A stretch of DNA of 64,000 bases. Origin: Sulfitobacter indolifex. Its GTDB lineage: Bacteria; Pseudomonadota; Alphaproteobacteria; Rhodobacterales; Rhodobacteraceae. The notes under the pieces were generated by a model. That model was not told the origin of the DNA, ran no database searches, and saw only the letters and a program-made list of their open reading frames with translations. Position numbers and translations under genes: made by a program. The DNA lies in the NCBI RefSeq assembly GCF_022788655.1, contig NZ_CP084951.1, positions 1-64,000 of the forward strand, written 5' to 3'. Within the stretch, counting starts at the first letter, position 1. Each line of letters opens with the position of its first letter. Shown in pieces: positions 10,849 to 20,274 of the stretch.

Positions 10849-13038
10849 TTAGCCGATAATGCTATTCAGCGTTTTAGACGGGCGCATTACGGCGTCTGTC
10901 TTGGCCTCATCCGTGCGATAGTAACCGCCCAGATCAGCCGCAGGGCCCTGAACCGCAGCAAGCTCGGCAAGGATGTCCGCTTCGTTGGTCGCCAATGCTT
11001 CTGCAATCGGCGCAAACTGAGCGGCGAGCTCTGCATCCTTGCCTTGAGCGGCGACCGCTTCGGCCCAATAGCGCGCGAACCAATAGTGGCTGTCGCGGTT
11101 GTCCGGCTCACCCACTTTGCGCGAGGGGGAACGGCCATTGTCGAGAATGCCCTGCGTTGCCACCTCAACCGCTTCGCCCAAGATACGGGCCTTTTCGTTG
11201 CCCTTGGCATCGGCCAAGAACATCAGGCTTTCCCCAAGCGCGCAAAATTCCCCAAGGCTGTCCCACCGCAGGTGGTTCTGCTCGACCAGCTGCTGCACGT
11301 GCTTTGGCGCCGAACCGCCCGCACCTGTTTCAAACAGACCGCCGCCGTTCATCAGCTTGACGATCGACAGCATTTTGGCAGAGGTCGCCAGTTCGAGGAT
11401 GGGGAAGAGATCGGTAAGATAATCGCGCAGCACGTTGCCGGTGATGGCGATGGTGTTCTCGCCTTTGGTGATGGTTTCCAGCGAGGCACGTGTGGCTTCG
11501 CGGGGTGCCATGATCTCGAACTTGTCGGCCACGCCTTGGGCCTCCAAGATCGGCTTCACATAAGAGATCAGCTCAGCGTCATGGGCGCGGGTTTCGTCGA
11601 GCCAGAAAATCGCGCGGCAGCCTTCGGCCTTTTGACGCGAGATGGCGAGGTTGACCCAGTCCTCAATCGGCGCTTTGCGCGCTGAGGACGACCGCCAGAT
11701 GTCACCGGCTTCGACCTTGTGCTGGTGTAGCACGGTGCCGTCGTCGAGGATCATCTTAACGGTGCCCGCCTCCGACATTTCAAATGTAGTCGGGTGGGAG
11801 CCGTATTCCTCGGCCTTTTGCGCCATCAGGCCGATGTTTTGCACGGTGCCAGCGGTCGCCGGGTTCAACTTGCCGTTCTCTTTGAAGAAGTTAATCGCCT
11901 CGTCATAAACCGGCGCATAGGAATTATCGGGGATCACGCAATTCGCGTCATGCTCTTTGCCGTCCGGGCCCCAGCCCTTGCCACCAGCGCGGATCAGCGC
12001 GGGCATAGAGGCGTCGATGATCACGTCCGAAGACACATGCAGGTTGGTGATGCCCTTGTCGGAATCGACCATATACATCGGCGGACGCGCGTCCATGCAG
12101 GCGTTGATGTCGGCCATGATCTCGTCATTGCCCTTCACACGCGCCAACAGATCGCCGAGGCCGGAGTTCGGGTTTACACCCAGCTCTTTCAGCGTCTCAC
12201 CGTGCTTTTCAAACACGGGCTTCAGGAAGGCTTCGACCGCGTGGCCAAAAAGGATCGGGTCAGAGACCTTCATCATCGTCGCTTTGAGGTGCAGCGAGAA
12301 AAGAACGCCGTCTTCTTTGCTCTTTTCAATCTGAGTGGCGAGGAATTCTTTGAGGGCCGCAGCGCTCATAAAGGTCGCATCAACGACAGTGCCTGCAGGG
12401 TAATCAAGGCCGTCTTTCAGCACCTTTTCACCATCCGCGGTCTCTACCACGATTTTCGCGCCAGAAGCTTTGTCGAGCGTGGCCGAAACTTCGTTCGAGA
12501 AGAAGTCGTTGCCAGACATCGACGACACATGCGTCTTGCTGTCGGATGCCCAATCGCCCATCCGGTGCGGGTTCGCTTGCGCAAAGCTTTTCACCGCCTT
12601 GGCGGCGCGACGGTCAGAGTTGCCTTCGCGCAGAACCGGGTTCACAGCCGAGCCTTTGATGGTGTCATACTTAGCACGAACGGCTTTCTCTTCGTCGGTG
12701 CTGGGGGAATCAGGATAATCAGGCAGGGCAAAGCCTTGGGATTGCAGCTCTTTGATGGCACCGACCAATTGCGGCACAGAGGCAGAGATGTTGGGCAGCT
12801 TAATCACATTCGCCTCGGGCGTCTTTACCAGACGGCCCAGTTCGGCCAGATCGTCGGACTGGCGCTGATCTTCGCTCAGGTGCTCTGGGAAGGTTGCCAA
12901 AATACGCCCGGCAAGGCTGATGTCTTTCGTACCGACGCTTACACCAGCAGCTTTGGCGAATTTCTGGATGATCGGCAACAGGGACGCAGAGGCCAGCTCC
13001 GGCGCTTCGTCAACTTTAGTATAAATGATGTCGGACAT
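10849..13038 (-). CDS. icd: Isocitrate dehydrogenase, NADP-dependent, monomeric type
   Basis: The enzyme oxidatively decarboxylates isocitrate to 2-oxoglutarate in the TCA cycle, making NADPH. The 729-residue length and the start [27 protein letters not shown] identify the large monomeric class (about 740 residues), which is unrelated in length to the roughly 400-residue dimeric enzyme. Conserved stretches such as [14 protein letters not shown] and [13 protein letters not shown] are present. The ATG at 13038 is preferred over the in-frame ATG four codons upstream because it gives the usual family start. The gene stands alone, with its own terminator. Confidence 0.95.
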   Translation of the reverse strand: MSDIIYTKVDEAPELASASLLPIIQKFAKAAGVSVGTKDISLAGRILATFPEHLSEDQRQSDDLAELGRLVKTPEANVIKLPNISASVPQLVGAIKELQSQGFALPDYPDSPSTDEEKAVRAKYDTIKGSAVNPVLREGNSDRRAAKAVKSFAQANPHRMGDWASDSKTHVSSMSGNDFFSNEVSATLDKASGAKIVVETADGEKVLKDGLDYPAGTVVDATFMSAAALKEFLATQIEKSKEDGVLFSLHLKATMMKVSDPILFGHAVEAFLKPVFEKHGETLKELGVNPNSGLGDLLARVKGNDEIMADINACMDARPPMYMVDSDKGITNLHVSSDVIIDASMPALIRAGGKGWGPDGKEHDANCVIPDNSYAPVYDEAINFFKENGKLNPATAGTVQNIGLMAQKAEEYGSHPTTFEMSEAGTVKMILDDGTVLHQHKVEAGDIWRSSSARKAPIEDWVNLAISRQKAEGCRAIFWLDETRAHDAELISYVKPILEAQGVADKFEIMAPREATRASLETITKGENTIAITGNVLRDYLTDLFPILELATSAKMLSIVKLMNGGGLFETGAGGSAPKHVQQLVEQNHLRWDSLGEFCALGESLMFLADAKGNEKARILGEAVEVATQGILDNGRSPSRKVGEPDNRDSHYWFARYWAEAVAAQGKDAELAAQFAPIAEALATNEADILAELAAVQGPAADLGGYYRTDEAKTDAVMRPSKTLNSIIG

Positions 13039-13200
13039 GATATGCTCCAAATTGCTGCATTTGCAGCCCTGATAGCTGAAGAGACAGCGAAGGTCGACGG
13101 TATACCGCAGTATGCGGTGGGGTCGGCCCGGGAAAATGCAGCGATCTAGCGGATTTTAGCCTTCGGGCGTGCGGTGCGACCGGGAAGGGCAGCGCTTTCT

Positions 13201-13857
13201 TCAGCGGGTCACGCTGCGCAGCTGTAGGATCTGCATCCCAATCGCCATGGCCGGGCCAATGCCCACCGCAAACAGTAACGTGCCAAGGCCCAAGGTGCCC
13301 CCCAACGCCCAGCCAATCGCGACCACGGTCAACTCAATGCTCATACGCACCAGCGCGATGGGTTTTCCCGTGACCCGCTGCAGCCCCGTCATCAGCCCAT
13401 CCCGCGGGCCGGGGCCGAGGTTTGCCACCAGATAGATCGCGCCGCCAAAACCTGTCACGAAGACCCCTGTTAACGCCAGCAGGGCATTCGCCAGATAGCT
13501 GTCAAACCGTGGCAAGATCGGCAATGCGTATTCCAGCACCAGCGCCACGATCACCGCGTTGAGGATGGTGCCGATACCCGGCGTCTGGCGCAGCGGGATC
13601 CACAGCAGCAGCACCGTCGCACTGATCAGAAAAGTCGCAAGCCCAAGGCTCCACCCTGTGATCTTGGTCACGCCTTCGGCAAAGACGGTCCAAGGGCTGA
13701 CACCCACGCCCGCATTGACCAAAAGCGCTTCGCCCAAGCCGAACATGACCAACCCGAGGATCAAAAACATCATCGAGGCAAAAGGCGGCTTGAGGGTGAA
13801 CGCCTTGGGCGAACTCCAACGCAGCGTGGGGACAGAGGTGACAGACAGGAAACTCAC
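13201..13857 (-). CDS. YczE/YitT-like integral membrane protein
   Basis: This is a predicted inner-membrane protein of about 218 residues with roughly five hydrophobic segments. The stretches GLGEALLVNAGVGVSPWTVF and NLGPGPRDGLMTGL are typical of the YczE/YyaS/YitT family, whose biochemical role is unknown. A GTG at 13857 with AGAGG about 9 bases upstream is preferred over a TTG at 13881. A later Met-Met at about residue 29 of this reading is another possible start. No partner gene indicates a function. Confidence 0.75.
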   Translation of the reverse strand: MSFLSVTSVPTLRWSSPKAFTLKPPFASMMFLILGLVMFGLGEALLVNAGVGVSPWTVFAEGVTKITGWSLGLATFLISATVLLLWIPLRQTPGIGTILNAVIVALVLEYALPILPRFDSYLANALLALTGVFVTGFGGAIYLVANLGPGPRDGLMTGLQRVTGKPIALVRMSIELTVVAIGWALGGTLGLGTLLFAVGIGPAMAIGMQILQLRSVTR

Positions 13858-13941
13858 GGGGCGCGACCTCTGACGATGCAATCTAGATGAGTAGTTGTTC
13901 CAGTTTACGCCAGACCCGGCAAGATCAATCCACCCACAGGC

Positions 13942-15369
13942 TCAGCGCCAACGGGAGAAACCGAAAGTCATGTAATCTTTCTGATAGGCATCCGCGGCGA
14001 GGGCTTCGATCTCATCGTCATAAATGTCGTTGAGCGTGAAAGGGCCGGGTTCTGAGCCCGCTGACACAGCAGGACTGGTGGCATGCCCCTGGGTCGCGGC
14101 CAGTGCAGTCAACTCAGCGGCCAAATCCTCTTCGCGGATGATGCGATCCGGCAGGCAGAACTCCCCAAATCCTGCAATGGCTTGGGCCTGAGAGCACCAT
14201 GCCGCATCCACCCGGATTGAGGTTTGGCCGGCCAGATTACCTTTGAGAAACTTTAGAAAAGACACAAAGGCGGTGCGATGCGCGGCACGGTCATACTCTG
14301 CGTCGGGCCCGTCCTTCGGCAACGGCATTTTGTAACGGCGCATCAGCGTGTTGCGCAGTTGACGATAGCTGCCCTCGCCCGTTGTGAGGATATGGCGGCA
14401 GAAAGCGTCATGCGCCCGCAACGCCGGATGGCGCAGCACGGTGAAGCCGCGATGGCCGGGCGCTTTGCGTTTCCACTGCCGCAATTCCTTTTGGGTCATC
14501 TTATCGCGCAGCGCTTCGCGTGGCACCCCATCGAGGGCGGCAAGCCAATCCAGCACCTGATCCTGCGGCCCGGATTTGATCGGTAGGTAGATTAACCCAC
14601 TCGTCGCGGCGGCCACATAGGAGGGCACATTCGGCCCGCGCCGCGGCTCAAAATTCGGGGTTCGGGTCAGATCAAAGCGGTCCAGCCGGGCCAGCGCCTC
14701 CAACATCTCGTTATAGTTGCTGACCTTGGCGGAGATCGGGCTGGGATTCTGTTTCTTAAGGTTCTTATCCAGCGCCTCTAACTGCTCATCCACACCAAGG
14801 TAGTGCGCAAGCCCGTTCATCACCTCAACGCTTTGCAGGTCTTCGTAAGCTACATAAAATGCCGTCTGCCCCGAGGTCTGCAAACGGTTAAGCAGGGTGA
14901 TCTGAAAGCGCTGCAAGGCGTCCAAATGCGCGCTAAACTCATCAGCGTTAAAAACCACCTGTGCCACCTTCTGCGCTTTCATATCAGTCAGCTTCCACTG
15001 GCCCGTCGCCTGCGCGATCTTCCAGCTGACGTAGCTGTCGACCGGATTACGCGTGAGCACGATCTTGGCGCAGCGCTGATCCTTGATGATGGTATCAAAG
15101 ACGCGCGGATCATGATCGTGGAAATAGCGAAAACCGCCCAGAGCATCCCGCTGCCCCCGGATTACAGCCAGCAGCTTTTTGGGGTTTTCGTCCCGCGTGG
15201 CCTGATCGACGCCAAGGATCGGTTCGCTCTTGGGGTAGCCCATGAAGAAAGGGTTAAACGCCTCTCCATGACAGGCGATCCCCGCAAAAGCATTCAGGTT
15301 TGCTTCGAGAAAGTTAGACCCGGTCCGCATCTCGGCGAAGACCACGAAACTGTCGAATTTGTCGCTCAT
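13942..15369 (-). CDS. Two-part sulfotransferase family protein
   Basis: Sulfotransferases move sulfate from PAPS to a sugar or other acceptor, releasing PAP. In this 475-residue protein the N-terminal half has a PAPS 5'-loop-like FAEMRTGSNFLEANL (residues about 11-25) and a 3'-phosphate motif KIVLTRNPVDSY. The second half restarts like a family-2 sulfotransferase: IYLPIKSG, then FTVLRHPALRAHDAF, ending DYMTFGF. Its P-loop equivalent lacks the usual TAGTT-type residues, so it may be inactive or acceptor-binding. The gene lies 3 bases after the GT14 gene and appears to be the last of that operon. Modification of a surface glycan is inferred. Confidence 0.75.
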   Translation of the reverse strand: MSDKFDSFVVFAEMRTGSNFLEANLNAFAGIACHGEAFNPFFMGYPKSEPILGVDQATRDENPKKLLAVIRGQRDALGGFRYFHDHDPRVFDTIIKDQRCAKIVLTRNPVDSYVSWKIAQATGQWKLTDMKAQKVAQVVFNADEFSAHLDALQRFQITLLNRLQTSGQTAFYVAYEDLQSVEVMNGLAHYLGVDEQLEALDKNLKKQNPSPISAKVSNYNEMLEALARLDRFDLTRTPNFEPRRGPNVPSYVAAATSGLIYLPIKSGPQDQVLDWLAALDGVPREALRDKMTQKELRQWKRKAPGHRGFTVLRHPALRAHDAFCRHILTTGEGSYRQLRNTLMRRYKMPLPKDGPDAEYDRAAHRTAFVSFLKFLKGNLAGQTSIRVDAAWCSQAQAIAGFGEFCLPDRIIREEDLAAELTALAATQGHATSPAVSAGSEPGPFTLNDIYDDEIEALAADAYQKDYMTFGFSRWR

Positions 15370-15372
15370 GGG

Positions 15373-17070
15373 TTATTTCACCAGATAGGGTTTCGGGGAA
15401 GGCTTGGCATCACCAGTCACACCTTGGGCGACCGGAAAATCACCCATCAGATAGGGGTGCATGCCTTGGTTCTTGAGGTTTTGCAGAAACTGGCCGAAAC
15501 CGTTCAGGTCCACCATGCGCGGCGCCTCTGACAGGCGGCGCAGGCGGGTGGGGCCAATCTCATCCAATATCAACTGCAAAGGCTCCATCGGTGCTTCGAT
15601 AAATTCGGCCATGGTCCAGATCCGCACCCGCGCCTTGGCGTAGGGTGACCGCAGAATATCCATATGCTTGCTTTCAACCTGCTGCAGTTTCGCGGCCCGG
15701 CGGCGGATATCGGCAAAATCGAGGTTTGAGCGGAACAGCGGCACCGCCCAAGCGCCAGTGATGACCGAAATCTGCGCATTAGGGTCTTTGGCGACGCGCC
15801 AGTTGATGTCTTGATTGTCCATCGGGCCGAATTGGAAACACTGACGCTCGCCACGCGTGTTCCAGATCAGATTGGCTAGAAATGCGCTGCTATTATGATC
15901 CCGCAGCACCGGATTATCCGACAACGCCCCGCTCAACGCCGTCTGCCCATCAGCGAAATGCGCACGATCGGGCGCAAAGAGATGGCCATGCACCCGCGCT
16001 TCGGTGGCGCGGCTCAGCCAATGCTCGAAATCTTCAAAGATCTCGGCAAAGCCCTGAAACATCGAATAGGGCGCGGCGGTGACACCATTCTCCCAATCTT
16101 CATTGGGAAAGCGGCTTTGCATATAGAGCCCGGCGCGGCCACGCGTCCGCCGTTCCACCGCCTTGGCAAAAATGCGGTCGATCTTACCGGGGTTCGGTTC
16201 GGTCCTTTTCATCGCACCGGCAGAGTCAGTCAAAAACGCATCATAGAGCCGGTCTGCGTGCGGCCAAATCTTGCGGGCGACAAAACAGTCTGAGCGGCGC
16301 AAAAGCTGGAGGTGATCGTCGTAAAAGATATGCGGTTTACCCTGAAAATCGAACTTCGATAGGGTCAGCGACCGGCTTTCGATCTTGCTGGAATAGAGCC
16401 GCGCAAGGGTCTGGAAATAGCTCTCATCAGGAATCCAGACACGGCGAAAGAACTTGTCATATGTTGGCCGGTCAGGGTCTTGCAGGATTGCCGACAGGGT
16501 GCGCCGGGTCAGGCACCACCACTGCGACCCCATATGCGGCACAATTCCACGCGGCATTCGGCGTTTAAGGGGCAGCAGGCGCTGTACCTCTACCGCGCGG
16601 TCAAACAAATAGCGATTGCGCCGCCACGAGAAAGGGAAGCGCAGGGTGAACCGCTCTTCATCCAGCCCGCCTACGGTCCAAGGCACATCTCCCGTGGTGG
16701 CGCTTTCGATGAAATCGGTCTGGGGGCGCGCCTCGAGATAGTCGATCAATTCCTGCACCGGGCGCAGCGGCAGACAAGAGCCGGAGGCCAGATAGACATG
16801 GCGCACTTTGGGAAAGCTCGACAGCATGACCTCCGCCGCGCCTTGGGAGGCGGCGACTATGCCCCAAGTGCCCCACTCGCAACGCTTGCGCGGGCAAAAC
16901 CGTACATCTTTCAGGTCGGATAATGACGCCACAAAGGCATCATGCGCGCGCCGGGGCACGGCCTTGTCGATATGGATCACCACCGGGCAGCCCGCCGCGG
17001 CCCAATGCCGGGCGACCTGCTCGGCGCGGTCCCATGCGTTGTGCACCAACATGACGATCCCGATGCTCAT
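15373..17070 (-). CDS. GT14-type beta-1,6-N-acetylglucosaminyltransferase-like protein with DUF5927
   Basis: The N-terminal 300 residues resemble core-2/I-branching (GT14) enzymes, with MSIGIVMLVHNAWDRAEQVARH, HIDKAVP, ASGSCLPLRP and GSQWWCLTRR. The remaining roughly 265 residues form a separate domain which, from memory, is named DUF5927 in Rhodobacterales proteins of this layout. The 565-residue length fits that fusion. It probably adds a branching GlcNAc-like sugar to a surface glycan. The start overlaps the upstream glycosyltransferase stop by 4 bases, and the sulfotransferase follows after 3 bases, so the three are co-translated. The substrate is unknown. Confidence 0.8.
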   Translation of the reverse strand: MSIGIVMLVHNAWDRAEQVARHWAAAGCPVVIHIDKAVPRRAHDAFVASLSDLKDVRFCPRKRCEWGTWGIVAASQGAAEVMLSSFPKVRHVYLASGSCLPLRPVQELIDYLEARPQTDFIESATTGDVPWTVGGLDEERFTLRFPFSWRRNRYLFDRAVEVQRLLPLKRRMPRGIVPHMGSQWWCLTRRTLSAILQDPDRPTYDKFFRRVWIPDESYFQTLARLYSSKIESRSLTLSKFDFQGKPHIFYDDHLQLLRRSDCFVARKIWPHADRLYDAFLTDSAGAMKRTEPNPGKIDRIFAKAVERRTRGRAGLYMQSRFPNEDWENGVTAAPYSMFQGFAEIFEDFEHWLSRATEARVHGHLFAPDRAHFADGQTALSGALSDNPVLRDHNSSAFLANLIWNTRGERQCFQFGPMDNQDINWRVAKDPNAQISVITGAWAVPLFRSNLDFADIRRRAAKLQQVESKHMDILRSPYAKARVRIWTMAEFIEAPMEPLQLILDEIGPTRLRRLSEAPRMVDLNGFGQFLQNLKNQGMHPYLMGDFPVAQGVTGDAKPSPKPYLVK

Positions 17071-18077
17071 GCCCAGTTCCCTTTTGACATGAGCCCGAGA
17101 ATCTCAAGCTGGCGCCAGTTGATGTACCGCTCCGACCATTTGCACCACAGTTGGGGGTCGTCCTTTAAGCGGTCGGCGTAGGCTTTGTATTCAACCGACG
17201 CCGCGTAATGCTCGCTGCGCTGCAATTCCTCTGCCGCTTTGGCGCCAAAAGTGTCTAGGAACTTGGCATGGAGCAGCACGCCCGAGGCTTTCTCTCCGCC
17301 GCCTTCTTCGTAAACGCGGTTCAGCCCGCGCGGCAAAAGCATGTGGGTGGAACTGACATAGGCATAGCGCCGGTCCCATTTGACCAAGGGGATCTTGTTC
17401 AAAGCAGGCGCCTTTTCAGGCTCATCGGGAAAGAAGCCCCGCGACCGCGGCCCGCCTTGGATCCAAAGGTTGGTATATTTTTGATTGCGCGTGATCGTGT
17501 AGTTGCCGCTGTCAAACCAATGCGCGATCTCAAGCGGGTCTTGCCCTGCCTGATACGGTTCCGCATCGATCCGCCCCTTGGGATAGACATCAATCAGCAT
17601 CGCGCCAAAGCTGCGGATTTCGCTGTTGTCGAGCCAGTCCGTCAGCGCGCGGATCGGTCTTGTGTCGCTGAACGGGTAGACAAAGAATTCGTCCGGGTCG
17701 GCTACCAGCACCCAATGGCCATGGGCGTATTTGCGTTTGAGGTAATTCATCCAGTCGACGCCGAAACCAGCCCGCCGATAGCTGGCATTGGTCTGCCAGA
17801 TCGACACATCCTTCATGCCGCGCAAGTAGTCGACACTGCCATCGTCTGACCCATTGTCCACAAAGAGAAAATGGCCGATCCCCATGTCGCGGTAATACTG
17901 CAAGAAAAAGGGCAGCCGGATCTGCTCGTTGCGCATTGTGCAGACCAAAAGAATATCATCGCGGGCGATGGCACGGGTGTGGTCCTGCACCGACGTCAGC
18001 TCGGTGGATTTGCGCACGGCCCGGATCAAGAGCCTCTTGCGCCGCAACCGCATCCGGTAAGAGTCCCAAAGCCTCAC
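17067..18077 (-). CDS. GT2-like glycosyltransferase
   Basis: This 336-residue protein has a basic N-terminus and a GT-A fold with LLVCTMRNEQIRLPFFLQYYRDMG, the FLFVDNGSDDGS nucleotide-sugar motif and VADPDEFFVYP carrying the DxD-like metal site. It is a clear paralogue of the protein encoded at 18234-19277. The GTG at 18077 has GGAG five bases upstream. The 3' end overlaps the GT14 gene by 4 bases. The family is annotated as Glyco_tranf_2_4 or GT92-like. The sugar and acceptor are not known. Confidence 0.85.
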   Translation of the reverse strand: MRLWDSYRMRLRRKRLLIRAVRKSTELTSVQDHTRAIARDDILLVCTMRNEQIRLPFFLQYYRDMGIGHFLFVDNGSDDGSVDYLRGMKDVSIWQTNASYRRAGFGVDWMNYLKRKYAHGHWVLVADPDEFFVYPFSDTRPIRALTDWLDNSEIRSFGAMLIDVYPKGRIDAEPYQAGQDPLEIAHWFDSGNYTITRNQKYTNLWIQGGPRSRGFFPDEPEKAPALNKIPLVKWDRRYAYVSSTHMLLPRGLNRVYEEGGGEKASGVLLHAKFLDTFGAKAAEELQRSEHYAASVEYKAYADRLKDDPQLWCKWSERYINWRQLEILGLMSKGNWA

Positions 18078-18233
18078 GTCTACTCCATATCCTGCCCAAG
18101 GAAGCGCTGGTGAGGCTCGGATGGGCCTCTGTCTTCCTCGCCACTTTTTTGGTCAATATGTCATGGGTGGTGTTTACGAACAACGCATTTAGAAAGCGTT
18201 AGGCGCGTTCAAAGCGCTACCGCCCCCCTAATT

Positions 18234-19277
18234 TCAAAGCGGGCGCATCAACCCGATCTCGACCAGTCGCTCGGGCCCAGTGTAGCGTTCCGAGCCGTCG
18301 TGCCACATATCAGGCGCCGCGCCGATTTGGTCGTAATAGCTGTCGAACTGTTCGGGCGTGTGAAAATGCTGCTGGCGGGTCTTTTCTTCGCGCGACTTTA
18401 CGATTATCTCTGGCAGGAATTTCGTATGCAGCAAGACGCCCGAGGGCGCCGCCCCGCCCGGCCCGTCATAGAGCCTGTTTAGGCTCGGCGGCAACAGCGA
18501 ATGGGTCGAATTGACATAGACGTAGCGCCGGTTCCAGCGGATCAGCGGGATCTTGTTCAGGGTCGGAGAACGCTCCGGCCTGTCGGCAAAAAACACCCGT
18601 TCTCGTGCCCCGCCCTGCACCCAAAGATTGCCCATCGGGTCCTGCCGCTGCGCGCGATAGGGGCCGGGATCGAACCAGGGCAGCACGGTGCTGGGGTCTT
18701 GTCCCGGCGCATAGTCCTGCGCCCCCAGCGGCCCTTTGGGATAGATATCGAGCATCAGCGCGCCAAACCCCCTGCGGCCCTTTTGCTCCAATTGGCGGGT
18801 CAGCGCCCCCAGTCCGTGCTCTTTCATCCCGGTATAGACCAGCAATTCGTCTGCATCCACTGTCAGGCACCAGCGCCCGTGCCCATAGCGGATCAACAGC
18901 CACCCCAGCCAATCCAACCCAAAACGGGCCTCGCGGTAACTGGCGCGCGTGTGCCACAGGGTGACATCTGGCGCCGCCGATAGCATCTCTACGCTGCCGT
19001 CATCACTGCCATTGTCCACGACCAGAAAATGCGCCACGCCCATCTTGCGGTAGTGGTCTAGAAAGTACGGCAACCGCGCGGCTTCGTTGCGCAGCACCAC
19101 AAAGGCCAACACGCCCTGATCGGGGATTTGCGGGCCGCCGTCTTGCTGAAGGGTCAGCTTGTGACGCGCACGCCACGCACGCCACAACAGCCGCCGACGT
19201 TTCCAGCGCATCCGAAAGGCCCCCATCAAACCACGCGGCTTTCGGCCGGGTTTGGGGGGCTGTGCCTTCGTGCTCAC
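18234..19277 (-). CDS. GT2-like glycosyltransferase, paralogue of the downstream gene
   Basis: This 347-residue protein is laid out like its neighbour at 17067-18077: a very basic Pro/Lys/Arg N-terminus, then LAFVVLRNEAARLPYFLDHYRKMG, FLVVDNGSDDGS and TVDADELLVY for metal and nucleotide-sugar binding, and a shared C-terminal region (LNKIPLIRWNRRYVYVNSTHSLLP). A GTG at 19277 overlapping the galE stop (GTGA) is chosen over the ATG at 19310, which lies deeper within galE. The 156-base gap downstream contains nothing recognised. The pair looks like a local duplication that has diverged. Confidence 0.83.
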   Translation of the reverse strand: MSTKAQPPKPGRKPRGLMGAFRMRWKRRRLLWRAWRARHKLTLQQDGGPQIPDQGVLAFVVLRNEAARLPYFLDHYRKMGVAHFLVVDNGSDDGSVEMLSAAPDVTLWHTRASYREARFGLDWLGWLLIRYGHGRWCLTVDADELLVYTGMKEHGLGALTRQLEQKGRRGFGALMLDIYPKGPLGAQDYAPGQDPSTVLPWFDPGPYRAQRQDPMGNLWVQGGARERVFFADRPERSPTLNKIPLIRWNRRYVYVNSTHSLLPPSLNRLYDGPGGAAPSGVLLHTKFLPEIIVKSREEKTRQQHFHTPEQFDSYYDQIGAAPDMWHDGSERYTGPERLVEIGLMRPL

Positions 19278-20257
19278 TTTGCGTAATGGCCGGTTTGGTG
19301 CCAGTTCCAAGCGTCGGAAATCATCTGTTGCAGGGTCGAGCGTTCGGGCCGCCAGCCCAATTCCTCAACCGCGCGGGAAGAGCCCGAAACCAGCTTGGTA
19401 CAATCACCCGGCCGGCGTGGGCCGATCTCATGCGGGACTCTCTGGTTGGTCACGGCGCGACTGTGGTCCAGCACCTCGCGCACCGAAAACCCGCTGCCAG
19501 TGCCAAGGTTGAACACCCGGCTGCCCTTGTCGGCCTGCAGCCATTTCAGACCCAAAACATGGGCATCGACCAGATCGCAGACATGCACATAGTCTCGAAT
19601 GCAGGTGCCGTCCGGGGTTGGATAGTCATCGCCAAAGACGGTCAGCGCCGCCCGTTTCCCGGAGATTGCGTCAAGCATGAGGGGGATCAAATGCGTTTCC
19701 GGTTGATGGAATTCGCCCACCTCACCTTCAGGATCTGCACCAGCCACGTTGAAATAGCGGAAAATGACGTGCTGCAGACCGTGCGCCGCTTCGAAATCGC
19801 GCAGAATGTCTTCGATCGCACGCTTGGATGCCCCATAGGCGTTAATTGGATATTGCGCGCTGCTTTCGTTTAAAACAACATTGTCCTGATCACCGTAGGT
19901 CGCGCAGGTGGACGAAAAGACGAACCGCTTGCAGCCTGCAGCCACCGCCGCCTCAATGAGGGTAAGTGAACCGCTGACGTTGTTACGCCAGTAGAGACCA
20001 GGCTCTGCCATGCTCTCACCCACTTGGCTGAGCGCCGCGAAATGCATGACGCCAATGGGACGATATTTGTCAAAGACCTCATCAAGCCGCGCCCGATCTT
20101 GCAAATCGCCTTGCTCAAACGGGCCGAATTTAACCGCATCGCGCCAGCCGGTCGCAAGATTATCGAAAGTCACGGGTGTGAAACCCGCCGTCTTCAACGC
20201 CTTACAGGCATGCGAGCCGATATAGCCCGCACCCCCGGTTACCAGTACGTTTTCCAT
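19274..20257 (-). CDS. galE: UDP-glucose 4-epimerase
   Basis: GalE interconverts UDP-glucose and UDP-galactose with bound NAD. This 327-residue SDR enzyme has the dinucleotide motif TGGAGYIGSH at 7-16, the SST near 115-117 and the catalytic YGASK with Tyr141 and Lys145. EIGPRRPGDCTKLV near the C-terminus is typical. It follows galU with a 17-base gap and overlaps the next glycosyltransferase start, so UDP-sugar supply and use are encoded in one unit. Confidence 0.95.
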   Translation of the reverse strand: MENVLVTGGAGYIGSHACKALKTAGFTPVTFDNLATGWRDAVKFGPFEQGDLQDRARLDEVFDKYRPIGVMHFAALSQVGESMAEPGLYWRNNVSGSLTLIEAAVAAGCKRFVFSSTCATYGDQDNVVLNESSAQYPINAYGASKRAIEDILRDFEAAHGLQHVIFRYFNVAGADPEGEVGEFHQPETHLIPLMLDAISGKRAALTVFGDDYPTPDGTCIRDYVHVCDLVDAHVLGLKWLQADKGSRVFNLGTGSGFSVREVLDHSRAVTNQRVPHEIGPRRPGDCTKLVSGSSRAVEELGWRPERSTLQQMISDAWNWHQTGHYAK

Positions 20258-20274
20258 GTCGCGCCTTCCTGAAC

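Noticed and set aside
11794..13149. 451-codon plus-strand frame opposite icd
   Set aside because: It mirrors the icd coding frame and shows no domain.
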